NCBI RefSeq assembly: GCF_011170125.1 | Contig: NZ_BLLN01000005.1 | Location: 310,001-374,000, forward strand | DNA: 64,000 nt | From: Streptomyces diastaticus subsp. diastaticus | Lineage (GTDB): Bacteria; Actinomycetota; Actinomycetes; Streptomycetales; Streptomycetaceae | Direction: 5' to 3' | Shown here: positions 25,502 through 33,438 of the stretch, piece by piece | How positions within the stretch are numbered: the stretch's first letter is position 1 | Layout: the number at the start of each line of letters is the position of its first letter | Notes under the pieces: generated by a model | The model's input: only the letters and a program-made list of their open reading frames with translations | Database searches by the model: none | Told to the model about the DNA's origin: nothing | Program-made: the position numbers and the translations under genes

Positions 25502-26183
25502 CCGCCTCCCGGCAGTCGGGGTGGCCCCAGCTGCTGCCGTTCTTGGTGATCTTCTCGCCCGCCGCGTAGGGGCGGCCGCAGCCGCAGCGGCCGGGGAACT
25601 TCGCGGTGATGGCGCGGGCGGTACCCGTACCCTTGCGCGCGCCGGAGCGGGCACCGCCCTTGGCCTTGGCCTTGGGGGCGGCCGCACGGGAGGGGTCGGG
25701 CTCGGGCCAGGGCGAGCCGAGTGCGCTGCCCGCCGCCGCCTGGGAGGCGGCGACGTCGGTGGCGGCCTGGTCGGCGAGGGCGTTGAGGGCGTCGCCGCCC
25801 ACCTGGTGCGCGGCGACGTGCACGAAGGCGACGTCGCGCCCGGCCAGCAGGGCGTCGATGGCCACCACCAGTTCCTGATTGGCGACGGGCTTGCCGGCGC
25901 TGGTCCGCCAGCCGTTCCGCTTCCAGCCGGGCAGCCAGGTGGTGACCGCCTTCATCGCGTACTGCGAGTCCATCCGCACCTCCAGCGGCACGGACGGGTC
26001 GGTGGCCTTCAACAGCTCCTGGAGGGCGGTCAGCTCGGCGACGTTGTTGGTCGCGGTGCCGAGCGGCCCCGCGGCCCAGCGCTCGGGGCTGCCGTGGGCG
26101 TCGGCGGCGACCCAGCCCCAGGCGGCCTTGCCCGGGTTTCCCTTGGAGGCTCCGTCACAGGCGGCGATGATGCGATCGTTCAT
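25488..26183 (-). CDS. rnhA: Ribonuclease HI with C-terminal zinc-finger-like tail
   Basis: A 231-residue enzyme that cuts RNA in RNA-DNA hybrids. The RNase H domain (1-150) has the carboxylate set: D9 in ACDGASKGNPG, the Glu of NNVAELTALQ, the Asp of RMDSQYAMKAV, and the late HQVGGDALNALADQAA block with Asp. This is followed by a Pro/Ala/Lys-rich linker and a small C-terminal module GRCGCGRPYAAGEKI...GHPDCR, whose three Cys and one His could bind zinc; this tail is seen in Streptomyces RNase H proteins and is absent from E. coli RnhA. The start at 26183 lacks a clear Shine-Dalgarno; ATGs at 26192 and 26195 are also possible. Confidence 0.9.
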   Translation of the reverse strand: MNDRIIAACDGASKGNPGKAAWGWVAADAHGSPERWAAGPLGTATNNVAELTALQELLKATDPSVPLEVRMDSQYAMKAVTTWLPGWKRNGWRTSAGKPVANQELVVAIDALLAGRDVAFVHVAAHQVGGDALNALADQAATDVAASQAAAGSALGSPWPEPDPSRAAAPKAKAKGGARSGARKGTGTARAITAKFPGRCGCGRPYAAGEKITKNGSSWGHPDCREAVSAG

Positions 26184-26410
26184 GGCCCGCATCATGCCAG
26201 CGCGGGTACGGGGTACGTCCACTCCGTGCCGGCCCGGACGCCCGGGACGGGCCGGGACGGACCGGCGTCGGCGCGGGTCAGCTCACGGCGGCGAACGGCA
26301 CCAGGGTGGGCGCGGTGGCGGACGCGCCGCCGGGCCGGGCCCACAGGCCACGGGCGGCGGCGGGGTCTCGGACGACGGGACGCACGGCGGGACGGGGAGC
26401 GCGCGCGGGA

Positions 26411-26450
26411 CGGGGGTGCGTCCGGCGCCTCGGCGCCGGGCACACCCCCG
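26411..26450 (-). terminator. Strong terminator after chitinase gene
   Basis: Positions 26411-26429 pair with 26432-26450 to form a 19-bp stem (one mismatch, one G-U) with a 2-base loop; the core is CCGGCGCC-TC-GGCGCCGG flanked by CGGGGGT/ACCCCCG. It begins 17 bases after the chitinase stop. The remaining gap up to RNase H holds no gene. Confidence 0.7.
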
Positions 26451-26466
26451 TCCGGGTGAGGCCGGG

Positions 26467-27348
26467 TCAGCAGTACAGGTTGGCGCCGGTGGTGGTGCCG
26501 AGGATCTGGGCGAAGGAGGTGAACTTGTCGACGCGGCTCTGGACCTGGGCCGGGTTGCCGCCGTCGCACTCGATCGAGCCGTTGATCGAGCGGATCGTCT
26601 CGCCGAAGCCGTGGCCGTTCACGATGGCGTTGTGCGCGGTCATGGTGCCCGGGCCGTTCTGGGTGTTCCAGTACCACAGGCCGGTCCGCCAGGCGACGGA
26701 GGCGTTCTGCTCGACCAGGTAGGGGTTGTTCAGCAGGTCGATGCCGAGGGCGTCGCCGGCGGCCTTGTAGTTGTAGTTCCAGCTGAGCTGGACGGGACCG
26801 CGCCCGTAGTAGGCGGCCTGGCCGGCCGGGCAGCCGTAGGGCTTGCCGCCGTCGCAGTAGTGGGGGTAGTTGGCCTCGTTGGTCTCCTTGATGTGCACCA
26901 GGCCACCGGTCTCGTGGTGGACGTTGGCGAGGAAGGCGGCCGCCTCGCGCTTCTTGACCTCGTCGCTGCCGGTGTTGGCGAAGGCGGGGTAGGAGCTGAG
27001 GGCGGCGGTCAGGCCGCTGTAGGTGTAGAAGGAGTTCCGGTTCGGGAACATCTGGTTGAACTGGGCCTCGCTCACGACGAAGCCGCCGGGCTGTTCCCCG
27101 CCCCCGCCGGTGCCGCAGGCGCCCTGGTCGGCCCAGACGTCGGAGCTGCCCGGCCGCTCGTTCTGCGTCCACCACTTCGCGGTGTAGTTGCGGCCGTCGT
27201 ACGAGGCGCTCTGGCCGCCGGTGTAGACGGCGGTGGCGTTCCAGGCGGTGGCGCAGGTGGCGGCCTGTGCGGTGGCCGCGGGGAGGACGACGAGCGCCGC
27301 GACGACCGCGCTCAGCGCGATCAGCAGGCTCATGACACGTCGGATCAC
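26467..27348 (-). CDS. Secreted GH19 chitinase with N-terminal CBM5/12
   Basis: A 293-residue secreted chitinase. The signal peptide ends AQA (1-29). A chitin-binding module of family 5/12 follows (about 31-79: WNATAVYTGGQSASYDGRNY, AKWWTQNERPG, with Cys at 32 and 78). A Gly/Gln linker leads to the GH19 domain (about 90-293) with E146 in HHETGG and E155 in KETNEANY as the catalytic pair, and YYGRGPVQLSWNYNYK. It is strongly similar to the catalytic domain at 3.7 kb, so the two are paralogues. The native promoter and dre element are now 930 bp upstream because an IS sits 64 bp before the start codon; expression must come from the IS side or read-through. Confidence 0.95.
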   Translation of the reverse strand: MIRRVMSLLIALSAVVAALVVLPAATAQAATCATAWNATAVYTGGQSASYDGRNYTAKWWTQNERPGSSDVWADQGACGTGGGGEQPGGFVVSEAQFNQMFPNRNSFYTYSGLTAALSSYPAFANTGSDEVKKREAAAFLANVHHETGGLVHIKETNEANYPHYCDGGKPYGCPAGQAAYYGRGPVQLSWNYNYKAAGDALGIDLLNNPYLVEQNASVAWRTGLWYWNTQNGPGTMTAHNAIVNGHGFGETIRSINGSIECDGGNPAQVQSRVDKFTSFAQILGTTTGANLYC

Positions 27349-27412
27349 GTGATCACACTCCTTGGGTGCGGCGCGACGTCGGCCGCGCGCCGCCGTGGAT
27401 GCGGCCAGCTAA

Positions 27413-27431
27413 GAAGTCATCTCATTTGGTG
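27413..27431. repeat. IS terminal inverted repeat (transposase-3' end)
   Basis: GAAGTCATCTCATTTGGTG; pairs with the copy at 28251-28269. The transposase stop codon (27424-27422) lies inside it. Confidence 0.9.
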
Positions 27432-28230
27432 AGCCTGCGGTAGCAGATGAGAGTGCAGGCGATGCTGGTGAAGGCGAGGAAGTGGTCGGCCTTGCGTTCG
27501 TAGCGTCGGTGGAGGCGGCGGCAGCCGGCAAGCCAGGCCATGGTGCGTTCCACGGTCCAGCGGTGACGGCCCAGCCGTTGCGAGGACTCGACTCCCTTAC
27601 GGGCGATGCGGTGGGTGATACCTCGCTCGCGTAACCATCGCCGCAGATGGGCATAGTCGTAGCCCTTGTCGGCGTGAAGCTTGCCGGGCTTGCGCCGTCG
27701 TCGGCCGCGCCGCGAGCGGATTGGCGGGATGCCCTTCACGAGCGGGATCAGTGCCTGGCTGTCGTGGAGGTTGGCCCCGGAGATGCCGACGGAGACGGGC
27801 AGACCCGACCGTTCCGTGACCAGGTGGATCTTCGAGCCGTACTTGCCCCGGTCGACAGGATTCGGACCCGTCAGGTCCCCCTTTTCAGGGCCCGCATGTT
27901 CACCGAGTCGATTGCGCACCGCGACCAGTCCAGCTCCCCGCGGGCACCGAGTTCGTCGAGAACCAGGCGGTGGAGTTTGGCCCACACCCTGGCCTTCGAC
28001 CACTCCGAGAACCGTCGGTGAGCAGTCGCTCCGGACGGGCCAAACGACGCCGACGGCAGCTGCTGCCAGGTACAACCCGACGTGGCTACGAAGACGATCG
28101 CGGCCAGCACCTCCCGGTCGCCGTGCCGACGCCGACCACCGCCCTGAGGTCGCGACGGCGCCTCCGGCACCACCCGCTGGAACAACTCCCACAACTCGTC
28201 CGGCACCAACCGCTCAACGATCCCCACCAT
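27422..28230 (-). CDS. IS5-family DDE transposase made by -1 frameshift
   Basis: Phase 1 runs from the ATG at 28230 to a TGA at 27871 (119 residues): DUF4096-like N-terminal part VERLVPDELWELFQRVVP, CTWQQLPSASFGPSGATAHR, and the first catalytic Asp in DWSRCAIDSVNMRALK. Phase 2 starts in the overlap and ends at 27422, with GPNPVDRGKYGSKIHLV, the second Asp in HADKGYDYAHLRRWL and the Glu in HRWTVERTMAWL. On the minus strand AAAAGGGGG (27885-27877) is a slippery run; slipping back one base joins ALK to KGDLTGPNPV, giving a 269-residue fusion. Programmed frameshifting is known in this IS group, so the element is probably active. Longer upstream reading (to 28296) lies outside the element. Confidence 0.9.
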
Positions 28231-28250
28231 GACGCACAGAATACCGAGTG

Positions 28251-28269
28251 CCCCAAATGAGATGGCCTC
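28251..28269. repeat. IS terminal inverted repeat (transposase-5' end)
   Basis: On the minus strand GAGGCCATCTCATTTGGGG, matching the other end at 16 of 19 positions. Confidence 0.9.
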
Positions 28270-28290
28270 TAAGCGAGCCGGGTCTGAGCA

Positions 28291-28309
28291 TGTCAAGGTC
28301 TAGACCAAG
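28291..28309 (-). promoter_or_regulatory. Displaced chitinase promoter: dre element and -35
   Basis: GGTCTAGACC (28297-28306) is a perfect palindrome and, read leftward, CTTGGTCTAGACCTTG matches the DasR dre core TGGTCTAGACCA at 11 of 12. TTGACA (28296-28291) abuts it. An 18-bp spacer would place the -10 at TTAGCT in the uninterrupted sequence, exactly where the IS inserted. Before insertion the dre lay about 90 bp before the chitinase start. Confidence 0.75.
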
Positions 28310-28371
28310 AGGCATCCCCGGAGCGTCCCGAAACGCGTCGGTCCGAGGACGCCCGCCCCTCCCCCGCGGCC

Positions 28372-29082
28372 TCACGCCTCCCCGGACGGGGCCTCGTCAC
28401 CACCCCCGCCCGCCGCGACCACCACGGCCGCCGCCACCAGCACCGCCGGGAGGAACAGGGCCACTTCGGGAGCGACCCCTCGGACCAGGACGGCGCCGCA
28501 CGCCCCCGCGAAGAGGCAGGCGAGACGGGCGAGGGCCCAGCCGTCCACCCCGCCGGGCTGACGCGCGGCGAACCCGGCCACCATCGTCGTCAGCGTGCTG
28601 GTGAAAAAGGTGGTGGGCGCCCCCTTGCGGCCCAGCGAGAGGACGGCGGTGGCCTGGGCGCCCATCGCCGCCGACAGCGGGACCAGCAGCAACCCGGCCG
28701 CCGGCCCTCCGGGGTCGGGCCGGTCCGCGACCGTCCAGACGGTGGCCACCGCGGCCAGCGCCACCGCCTCGACGCCCAGGCACAGGAGCGCACCACGCGG
28801 CCAGACACGTCGTCCTCCCTTGCGCCCGGCCAGCGGCACCGCCAGCACGGTGCCCACCAGATACCCGGCGAGCGCCAGCGCGGGCGCCCACACACCCTGG
28901 CTGCGCTCCCCCGCCGCGGCCGCGCCCAGCAGTACGAGGTTGCCGGTCATGATCCCGGCGAAGGCGCCGCCGAGCGCCACCACCGCCAGCACGTCGGCGG
29001 CCCCCGAGGCGAAGCTCAGCAGGAGGAGCGCCGAGCGGCCACGCCTGCGGGCGCCCTCGTCCACCGCTTCCCGGTCCGGCAC
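28372..29082 (-). CDS. YoaK/DUF1275 membrane protein
   Basis: A 236-residue membrane protein of the DUF1275 (YoaK) family with six predicted helices. The signature is LSFASGAADVLAVVALGGAFAGIMTGNLVLLG near the N-terminus and GAPTTFFTSTLTTMVAGFAA in the middle, where the paired MTGN and TxTLT motifs mark the family's two repeats. No function is established for the family; some members are linked to transport. It is next to the displaced chitinase promoter and reads the same way, 98 bp from the nearest site, and has no obvious partner. Confidence 0.88.
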   Translation of the reverse strand: MPDREAVDEGARRRGRSALLLLSFASGAADVLAVVALGGAFAGIMTGNLVLLGAAAAGERSQGVWAPALALAGYLVGTVLAVPLAGRKGGRRVWPRGALLCLGVEAVALAAVATVWTVADRPDPGGPAAGLLLVPLSAAMGAQATAVLSLGRKGAPTTFFTSTLTTMVAGFAARQPGGVDGWALARLACLFAGACGAVLVRGVAPEVALFLPAVLVAAAVVVAAGGGGDEAPSGEA

Positions 29083-29179
29083 TCCCCCACCTCCCGCCGC
29101 CCGCCGCCCGCCTGGGGCACCGGGCGGGCTCCGTCACGCAGGGCCGGTACTCGGGTGCGCCTTCGGGCCCTGCCCGGGT

Positions 29180-29542
29180 TCACCGTACCGAGGCGTCCGA
29201 GCTCACCTCGGGGTCCCACCCCAGTTCCCGCAGCCCCCGGCGGATGGCCTCGCGGCGGGGCGGGTCGATGGCGCCCATCTTCAGGTCGGCGCGGGCGCGT
29301 TCGTCGACGGCGAGGGCGAGGGCGCTGTCGAGCCGCCCGGTGCGGCGCCACGCCGCGCGGCGACCCTCCTCGGCGCGGAGGTAACTCTCCGTCTCGTCGT
29401 ACTCGGAGGTGCCCTCGGTGGCCGCGCCGAGCTGGCCCTCCCACTCGGAGAGCTGGCGGGCCAGGTAGACGTCCACCGCCTCCCGGGCCATGGCGGCGTC
29501 CTCGGACTCCTGCGGTTCCGCGCCCTGCGCAAAGTCGCTCAT
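29180..29542 (-). CDS. Hypothetical acidic protein
   Basis: A 120-residue cytosolic protein beginning MSDFAQGAEPQESED. It is mostly helical and rich in Glu, Ala and Arg (EAVDVYLARQLSEWEGQLGA, then RAEEGRRAAWRRTGRLDSAL). It ends with RREAIRRGLRELGWDPEV. No known domain was recognised. Codon use is normal for the window and the frame is the only one with sensible composition, so it is probably real. It lies 98 bp upstream of YoaK on the same strand. Confidence 0.6.
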   Translation of the reverse strand: MSDFAQGAEPQESEDAAMAREAVDVYLARQLSEWEGQLGAATEGTSEYDETESYLRAEEGRRAAWRRTGRLDSALALAVDERARADLKMGAIDPPRREAIRRGLRELGWDPEVSSDASVR

Positions 29543-29618
29543 ACCGGCACATTAATACGGCCGGGGAGGGCCGGGCAGCTCGGAGCGGGCGCCGGAGGGA
29601 CCGGCGCGGGGCACGGGC

Positions 29619-29647
29619 GCCGCCCCGGGGCAGGGCCCCGGGGCGGC
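29619..29647 (-). terminator. Terminator after M4 protease gene
   Basis: GCCGCCCCGGGGC-AGG-GCCCCGGGGCGGC is a perfect 13-bp stem with a 3-base loop, 29 bases past the protease stop codon. Confidence 0.75.
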
Positions 29648-29675
29648 GGTCGTGTCGCGCGCGGGCGCGGTGCGG

Positions 29676-31697
29676 TTACGGCAGGACGATCTTCCAGCTG
29701 TTGACGCGGCCGGTGTCCGAGCGGGCGGTGTCCTGGACGCGGAGCTTCCAGGTGCCGTTGGCGGTCTGCGCGGAGGCGTTGACGGTGTAGGTCTCCTGGA
29801 CGTCGTCGGCCGAGTCCGAGGAGCTGGCGTTCTTCAGCCGGTAGGCCGTGCCGTCGGGGCCGACCAGGTCGATGACGAGGTCGCCGCGCCAGGTGTGGCT
29901 GATGTCGACGGTGACCCGGAGGGCGGCGGGGGCGTTGCCGGCGCGGTTCGCGACGGTGATGTCCGAGGTGACCGCGGCGCCGGCGTCGGGGATGGCGACG
30001 GGCGTGGTGTTCTCGAAGGTGGTGCCGCCGCTGCCGCCGCCGGAGCGGGCGCCGACTGCCACGCCGGCCCAGGCGTCCTGGACGGCCTTGTACTCGGCGC
30101 TGCTGGTGCCGTACAGCTCGCCGGCGACGGCCAGGGTGCCGGTGCGGGCGCCTGCGTAGTTGGTGGTGGAGGTGAACTTGGTGGTGAGGGCCTTGAACCA
30201 GATCAGCGCGGCCTTGTCGCGGCCGATGCCGGTGACGGGCAGGCCGTCGGCGGTCGGCGAGTCGTAGCTGACGCCGTTGACCGTCCTGGCCCCGCTGCCC
30301 TCGGAGAGGAGGTAGAAGAAGTGGTTGGCCGGGCCCGAGGAGTAGTGGACGTCGACGGAGCCGATGCCGGAGTACCAGGAGTCCTTGGACTTGCCGTCGC
30401 GGGAGGGCTTGTCCATGTACCGCAGCGGGGTGCCGTCGCCGTTGATGTCGATCTTCTCGCCGATGAGGTAGTCGCCCTTGTCGGCGGCGTTGTTCTCGTG
30501 GAACTCGACGGCGGTGGCGAGGATGTCGCTGGTCGCCTCGTTGAGGCCGCCGGACTCGCCGGAGTAGACGAGCCTGGCGGTGACGGAGGTCAGGCCGTGG
30601 GTCATCTCGTGGGCGGCGACGTCGAGCGAGGTGAGCGGCTTGGCGTTGCCGGCGCCGTCGCCGTAGGTCATGCAGAAGCAGCTGTCCTGCCAGAAGGCGT
30701 TGACGTAGTTGTTGCCGTAGTGGACGCGGGAGTAGGCCCCGGCGCCGTCACCCCGGATGCCGGAGCGGCCGTGGACGTCCTTGTAGTAGTCCCAGGTGGC
30801 CTGCGCGCCGTAGGCGGCGTCGGCGGCGGCGGTCTCGGTGTTGCTCGCCCGGCCGTTGCCCCAGACGTCGTCGGGGCCGGAGAAGAGGGTGCCGGTGCCC
30901 GAGGTGGAGCGGTTGAGGTTGTTGGTGCGGTGGTTGCCGCGCCCGGCGTCGGTCAGGTTCCAGGTGGAGCCGGACCTGGTGCTGCCGAGGGTGACGGTGC
31001 CGCTGTACCGGGTGTTGCCGGTGCCGTTCTCGACGGCCTGCCACTCGTGGAGCTTCTCGCCGGTGGCGGCGTCGGTGACGACGTGCAGTTCGTTGGGGGT
31101 GCCGTCGTGCTGGAGTCCGCCGACCACCGTCTCGAAGGCGAGGACGGGCTTGCCGTCGGCGTTCCACACCACCTGGCGGGGCGCGCCGTCGGTGGTGGCC
31201 TTCTCGGCGTCGTGCGCCTCGGCGGCGTGCAGCGCCTGCTTCCTCGCGGCCGACGGGGCGATCTCCGCCTCGGTGGCGATGCCCTTGAGGGCGTTGCGGG
31301 ACGCCTTGGTCACCGTCGCGGGGGTGCCGTCGGGGGCGGCGGCGACCACGAGGTCGCCGCCGAGGACCGGCAGCCCGGCCCAGGTGCGCTCGTAGCGGGT
31401 GTGCAGGGTGCCGTCCCGGTCCTTGACGACGTCGCGGACCAGGAGTCTCTCCTTCTCGCCCAGGCCGAGTTCGGCGGCGACGGAGCCGGTCTTCGCCTCG
31501 GCGGCGCGGATCAGCGCGGCGCGCTGGGCCGGGCTGACGTCGGCGGGGAGGGCGCCGGTGCGCGCGGCGGCGGGTTCGGCGGCCGGTGCGGGGTCGGCCG
31601 CGGCCGCCGGGGCCGTGGTAGCGGTGACGGCGAGCAGCACGGCGGCGGCGAGGGCGCCGCCGGCGACGCCACGCCGGTGGGAGGTGGGTCTCAACAC
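29676..31697 (-). CDS. Secreted M4 (thermolysin-like) metalloprotease with P domain
   Basis: A 673-residue preproenzyme. A signal peptide (1-34) is followed by an FTP/PepSY-type propeptide (about 45-215: YERTWAGLPVLGGDLVVAA) that normally inhibits and folds the catalytic part. The M4 domain (about 225-540) has zinc ligands in AAHEMTHGL and the Glu of GGLNEATSDI, and the catalytic His in DVHYSSGPANHFFYLL. After a Gly/Ser linker (GGGSGG) comes a proprotein-convertase P domain (about 560-673: ISHTWRGDLVIDLVGPDGT) that is usually cleaved or helps stability. The GTG at 31697 follows AAGGAG. It is divergent from the sigma-factor module at 32.3 kb, which could sense envelope or extracellular conditions that involve it. 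Confidence 0.95.
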   Translation of the reverse strand: MLRPTSHRRGVAGGALAAAVLLAVTATTAPAAAADPAPAAEPAAARTGALPADVSPAQRAALIRAAEAKTGSVAAELGLGEKERLLVRDVVKDRDGTLHTRYERTWAGLPVLGGDLVVAAAPDGTPATVTKASRNALKGIATEAEIAPSAARKQALHAAEAHDAEKATTDGAPRQVVWNADGKPVLAFETVVGGLQHDGTPNELHVVTDAATGEKLHEWQAVENGTGNTRYSGTVTLGSTRSGSTWNLTDAGRGNHRTNNLNRSTSGTGTLFSGPDDVWGNGRASNTETAAADAAYGAQATWDYYKDVHGRSGIRGDGAGAYSRVHYGNNYVNAFWQDSCFCMTYGDGAGNAKPLTSLDVAAHEMTHGLTSVTARLVYSGESGGLNEATSDILATAVEFHENNAADKGDYLIGEKIDINGDGTPLRYMDKPSRDGKSKDSWYSGIGSVDVHYSSGPANHFFYLLSEGSGARTVNGVSYDSPTADGLPVTGIGRDKAALIWFKALTTKFTSTTNYAGARTGTLAVAGELYGTSSAEYKAVQDAWAGVAVGARSGGGSGGTTFENTTPVAIPDAGAAVTSDITVANRAGNAPAALRVTVDISHTWRGDLVIDLVGPDGTAYRLKNASSSDSADDVQETYTVNASAQTANGTWKLRVQDTARSDTGRVNSWKIVLP

Positions 31698-32339
31698 GGA
31701 CTCCTTCTGCGTGACCGCGGGTGCGCGGTCCGGGGGTGACGGGGCGGCGGGTGGCCGTCCCCGGGCAGAACGGAAAGCGGAGGAACACCGTGGGGGGAGG
31801 GCCGCGTGGCGGTGGGGCCGTGGGGTGCCGCGCGGCGGCCGAGGGGAAGATTCGCAGAGCCGGCCGCTCCTGTCAGGTGCGCGTCAACTAAATGGCCGGA
31901 TCGCGTCCGCGCCGACGGCCCCGGCCCGGACGCGGCACCGGTCGTCCCCGGGGTTGTCCGCCAGGTCGCCGCCGACCGGCCCGGAGCTGACGTGCGGCCG
32001 GCGCCGAGGCGGAACCCCGGACACGGCCACCGCGAGGCGGGGGCGGCGGGGTGCACGCCGCCTGCCGCGTACGGCCTTACCGCCCGGCGGCCCTCACCTC
32101 GCTTCCCCACCGCCCGTGTCCGCGCGCGAGCCGGCGCCGGAACGGTTCCGTCCAGATCCCGTCCGGCCGGAAAGCGCCCCTGGCCGCCGCATCCGGCCAC
32201 CGGCGCCCGAAAAAGATCCGGAACCGTGCAACCTCCCGCCCGCCGCCGGGGTGAGTAGGGCGAGGAGTCCACCTCGACCCGTGCCGGGGAGCGCCGATGC
32301 CCCGGGACGGCCGTACGCCACGCAGATCCGGGGAACACC
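31698..32339. other. 642-bp divergent intergenic region
   Basis: No gene is supported between the M4 protease and the secreted-protein gene. A TTGACG reading leftward near 31888 (within the AT-rich CATTTAGTTGACG) could be the protease -35 but a matching -10 is unclear. The right part must hold the promoter of the 32.3-kb module. Confidence 0.5.
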
Positions 32340-32840
32340 ATGCCGAAGAGACCACTCGTCCCAGCAGCCGCCCTCGTGCTGGCCGTCACCGGCCTGCTGG
32401 TGCCCGGGGCGGCTCACGCGGCCGAGGCCCGGCCGGCGGCCTCGTCCTGGAGCCGGTCCGCCGTCGTGGTGGCGCCCGGCGAGAAGCTGGAGCTGGGGCA
32501 CGGGTACGCCATGACGCTCACCCGCGAGGAGCGGTGCGTCGGTTCGGCGGGCGGGCGCATCTGCAAGAGCGTCACCGACGGCAACCAGCCGGCCGGCACC
32601 GTCAGCCTCCAGAGCTTCGGCGAGGAGGGCCGCACGCTGTACTCGCCGCTCTACGTCGGCCCGGGCCGCGCCGCCCGGATGACCGTCACCGCCGCCGGCC
32701 GGACCCTGGAGGCGCGGGTGGTCGCACTGGCCGGACGTCCCGGCTACGCCACCGGGTACGTCTGGAGCGCGGCCGAGGACCCCGCCGACCGGACCGTGAC
32801 CGTCTACGACGCCACCGGCCGTGTCCTCGCCCGATACTGA
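32340..32840 (+). CDS. Secreted protein sharing the anti-sigma ectodomain
   Basis: A 166-residue exported protein. The signal peptide ends AAHA (1-27). The mature part is a single domain (about 47-166): GEKLELGHGYAMTL, two cysteines (C66, C75) that could pair, CKSVTDGNQPAGTVSLQ, LYVGPGRAARMTV, and YATGYVWSAAEDPADRTVTV. The same domain, with the same cysteine spacing region and near-identical CKSVTDGNQP and GTVSLQ blocks, forms the outer part of the membrane protein encoded two genes downstream. No named family was recognised. It is followed by the sigma factor gene, which begins 43 bases after (or overlaps by 20, depending on its start). A role as ligand, decoy or co-receptor for the sensor is an inference. 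Confidence 0.85.
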   Translation: MPKRPLVPAAALVLAVTGLLVPGAAHAAEARPAASSWSRSAVVVAPGEKLELGHGYAMTLTREERCVGSAGGRICKSVTDGNQPAGTVSLQSFGEEGRTLYSPLYVGPGRAARMTVTAAGRTLEARVVALAGRPGYATGYVWSAAEDPADRTVTVYDATGRVLARY

Positions 32841-32883
32841 CCTGACGTCGCCGAGGCACCCGGCGCGGCTCCCGGAAAGGGCC

Positions 32884-33438
32884 GTGCCGGGGTTCCGGCC
32901 TGCCCGGACGGACTCCTCGCCGGATTTCGAGACCTTCGCCGCCGCCCGCTGGCCGGGGCTGCTGAGGACCGCTTACCTGCTGACCGGGGACCATCACGAG
33001 GCGGAGGACCTGGTACAGGTGACGCTGGCCAAGCTCTACCCGGCGTGGCCCCGGGTGCGGGGCCTGGACGAGCCCGACGCGTACGTGCGGCGCGCGCTGG
33101 TCAACAACAACCTCAGCCGGTTCCGCAAGCGGCGGGTGGTGCAGCTCCTCACGTCGAGGCTGCCCGAGCGGGCGCAGGAGGGCGGCGCGGCCCGTACCGA
33201 GGAGCGCTCCCTGCTGCTGGAGGCGCTCGGCACCCTGCCGCCCCGGCAGCGCGCGGTGGTCGTCCTGCGGTACTGGGAGGACCTCAGCGAGCAGCAGACG
33301 GCCGAGGTGCTGGGCTGCTCCCCGGGCAATGTGAAGAGCCAGGCCAGCCGGGGCCTGCGCAAGCTCCGGGACCACCCGGCGCTGGCGGAGTTCCAGCCCC
33401 GCCCCGGACGGGAGGAGCCCGCCGATGAACGCCTCTGA
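32884..33438 (+). CDS. SigE-family ECF RNA polymerase sigma factor
   Basis: A 184-residue extracytoplasmic-function sigma factor. Region 2 (about 15-80) has FAAARWPGLLRTAYLLTGDH and DLVQVTLAKLYPAW, which recognise the -10. Region 4 (about 115-165) has LPPRQRAVVVLRYWEDLSEQ and LGCSPGNVKSQASRGLRKL, the helix-turn-helix for the -35. The GTG at 32884 is preferred because GGAAAGG lies just upstream; a GTG at 32821, inside the preceding gene, would add 21 residues without homology. The next gene, an anti-sigma-like membrane protein, starts inside its 3' end (14-bp overlap), so the pair is translationally coupled. Released sigma factor probably autoregulates the three-gene unit. Confidence 0.9.
   Translation: MPGFRPARTDSSPDFETFAAARWPGLLRTAYLLTGDHHEAEDLVQVTLAKLYPAWPRVRGLDEPDAYVRRALVNNNLSRFRKRRVVQLLTSRLPERAQEGGAARTEERSLLLEALGTLPPRQRAVVVLRYWEDLSEQQTAEVLGCSPGNVKSQASRGLRKLRDHPALAEFQPRPGREEPADERL

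Larger units (their letters stand above)
27413..28269 (-). mobile_element. Complete 857-bp IS5-family insertion sequence
   Basis: The element is bounded by 19-bp imperfect inverted repeats (16 of 19 matching) and flanked by a 3-bp direct repeat TAA (27410-27412 and 28270-28272), as expected for a recent IS5-type transposition. It carries one transposase read through a frameshift. It lies between the chitinase gene and that gene's own promoter, with its transposase in the same direction as the chitinase. The size and two-phase gene match the IS427-like group, though a 3-bp duplication of TNA type is more often given for IS1031-like elements. Confidence 0.93.

Noticed and set aside
29652..31739. 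695-codon open frame on the plus strand
   Set aside because: It mirrors the M4 protease gene; the product is Val/Gly/Asp repeats with no fold. The protease on the minus strand has all catalytic motifs.
31806..32258. 150-codon frame upstream of the secreted-protein gene
   Set aside because: Pro/Arg/Ala-rich sequence without domain; lies in the divergent promoter region and has no binding site.
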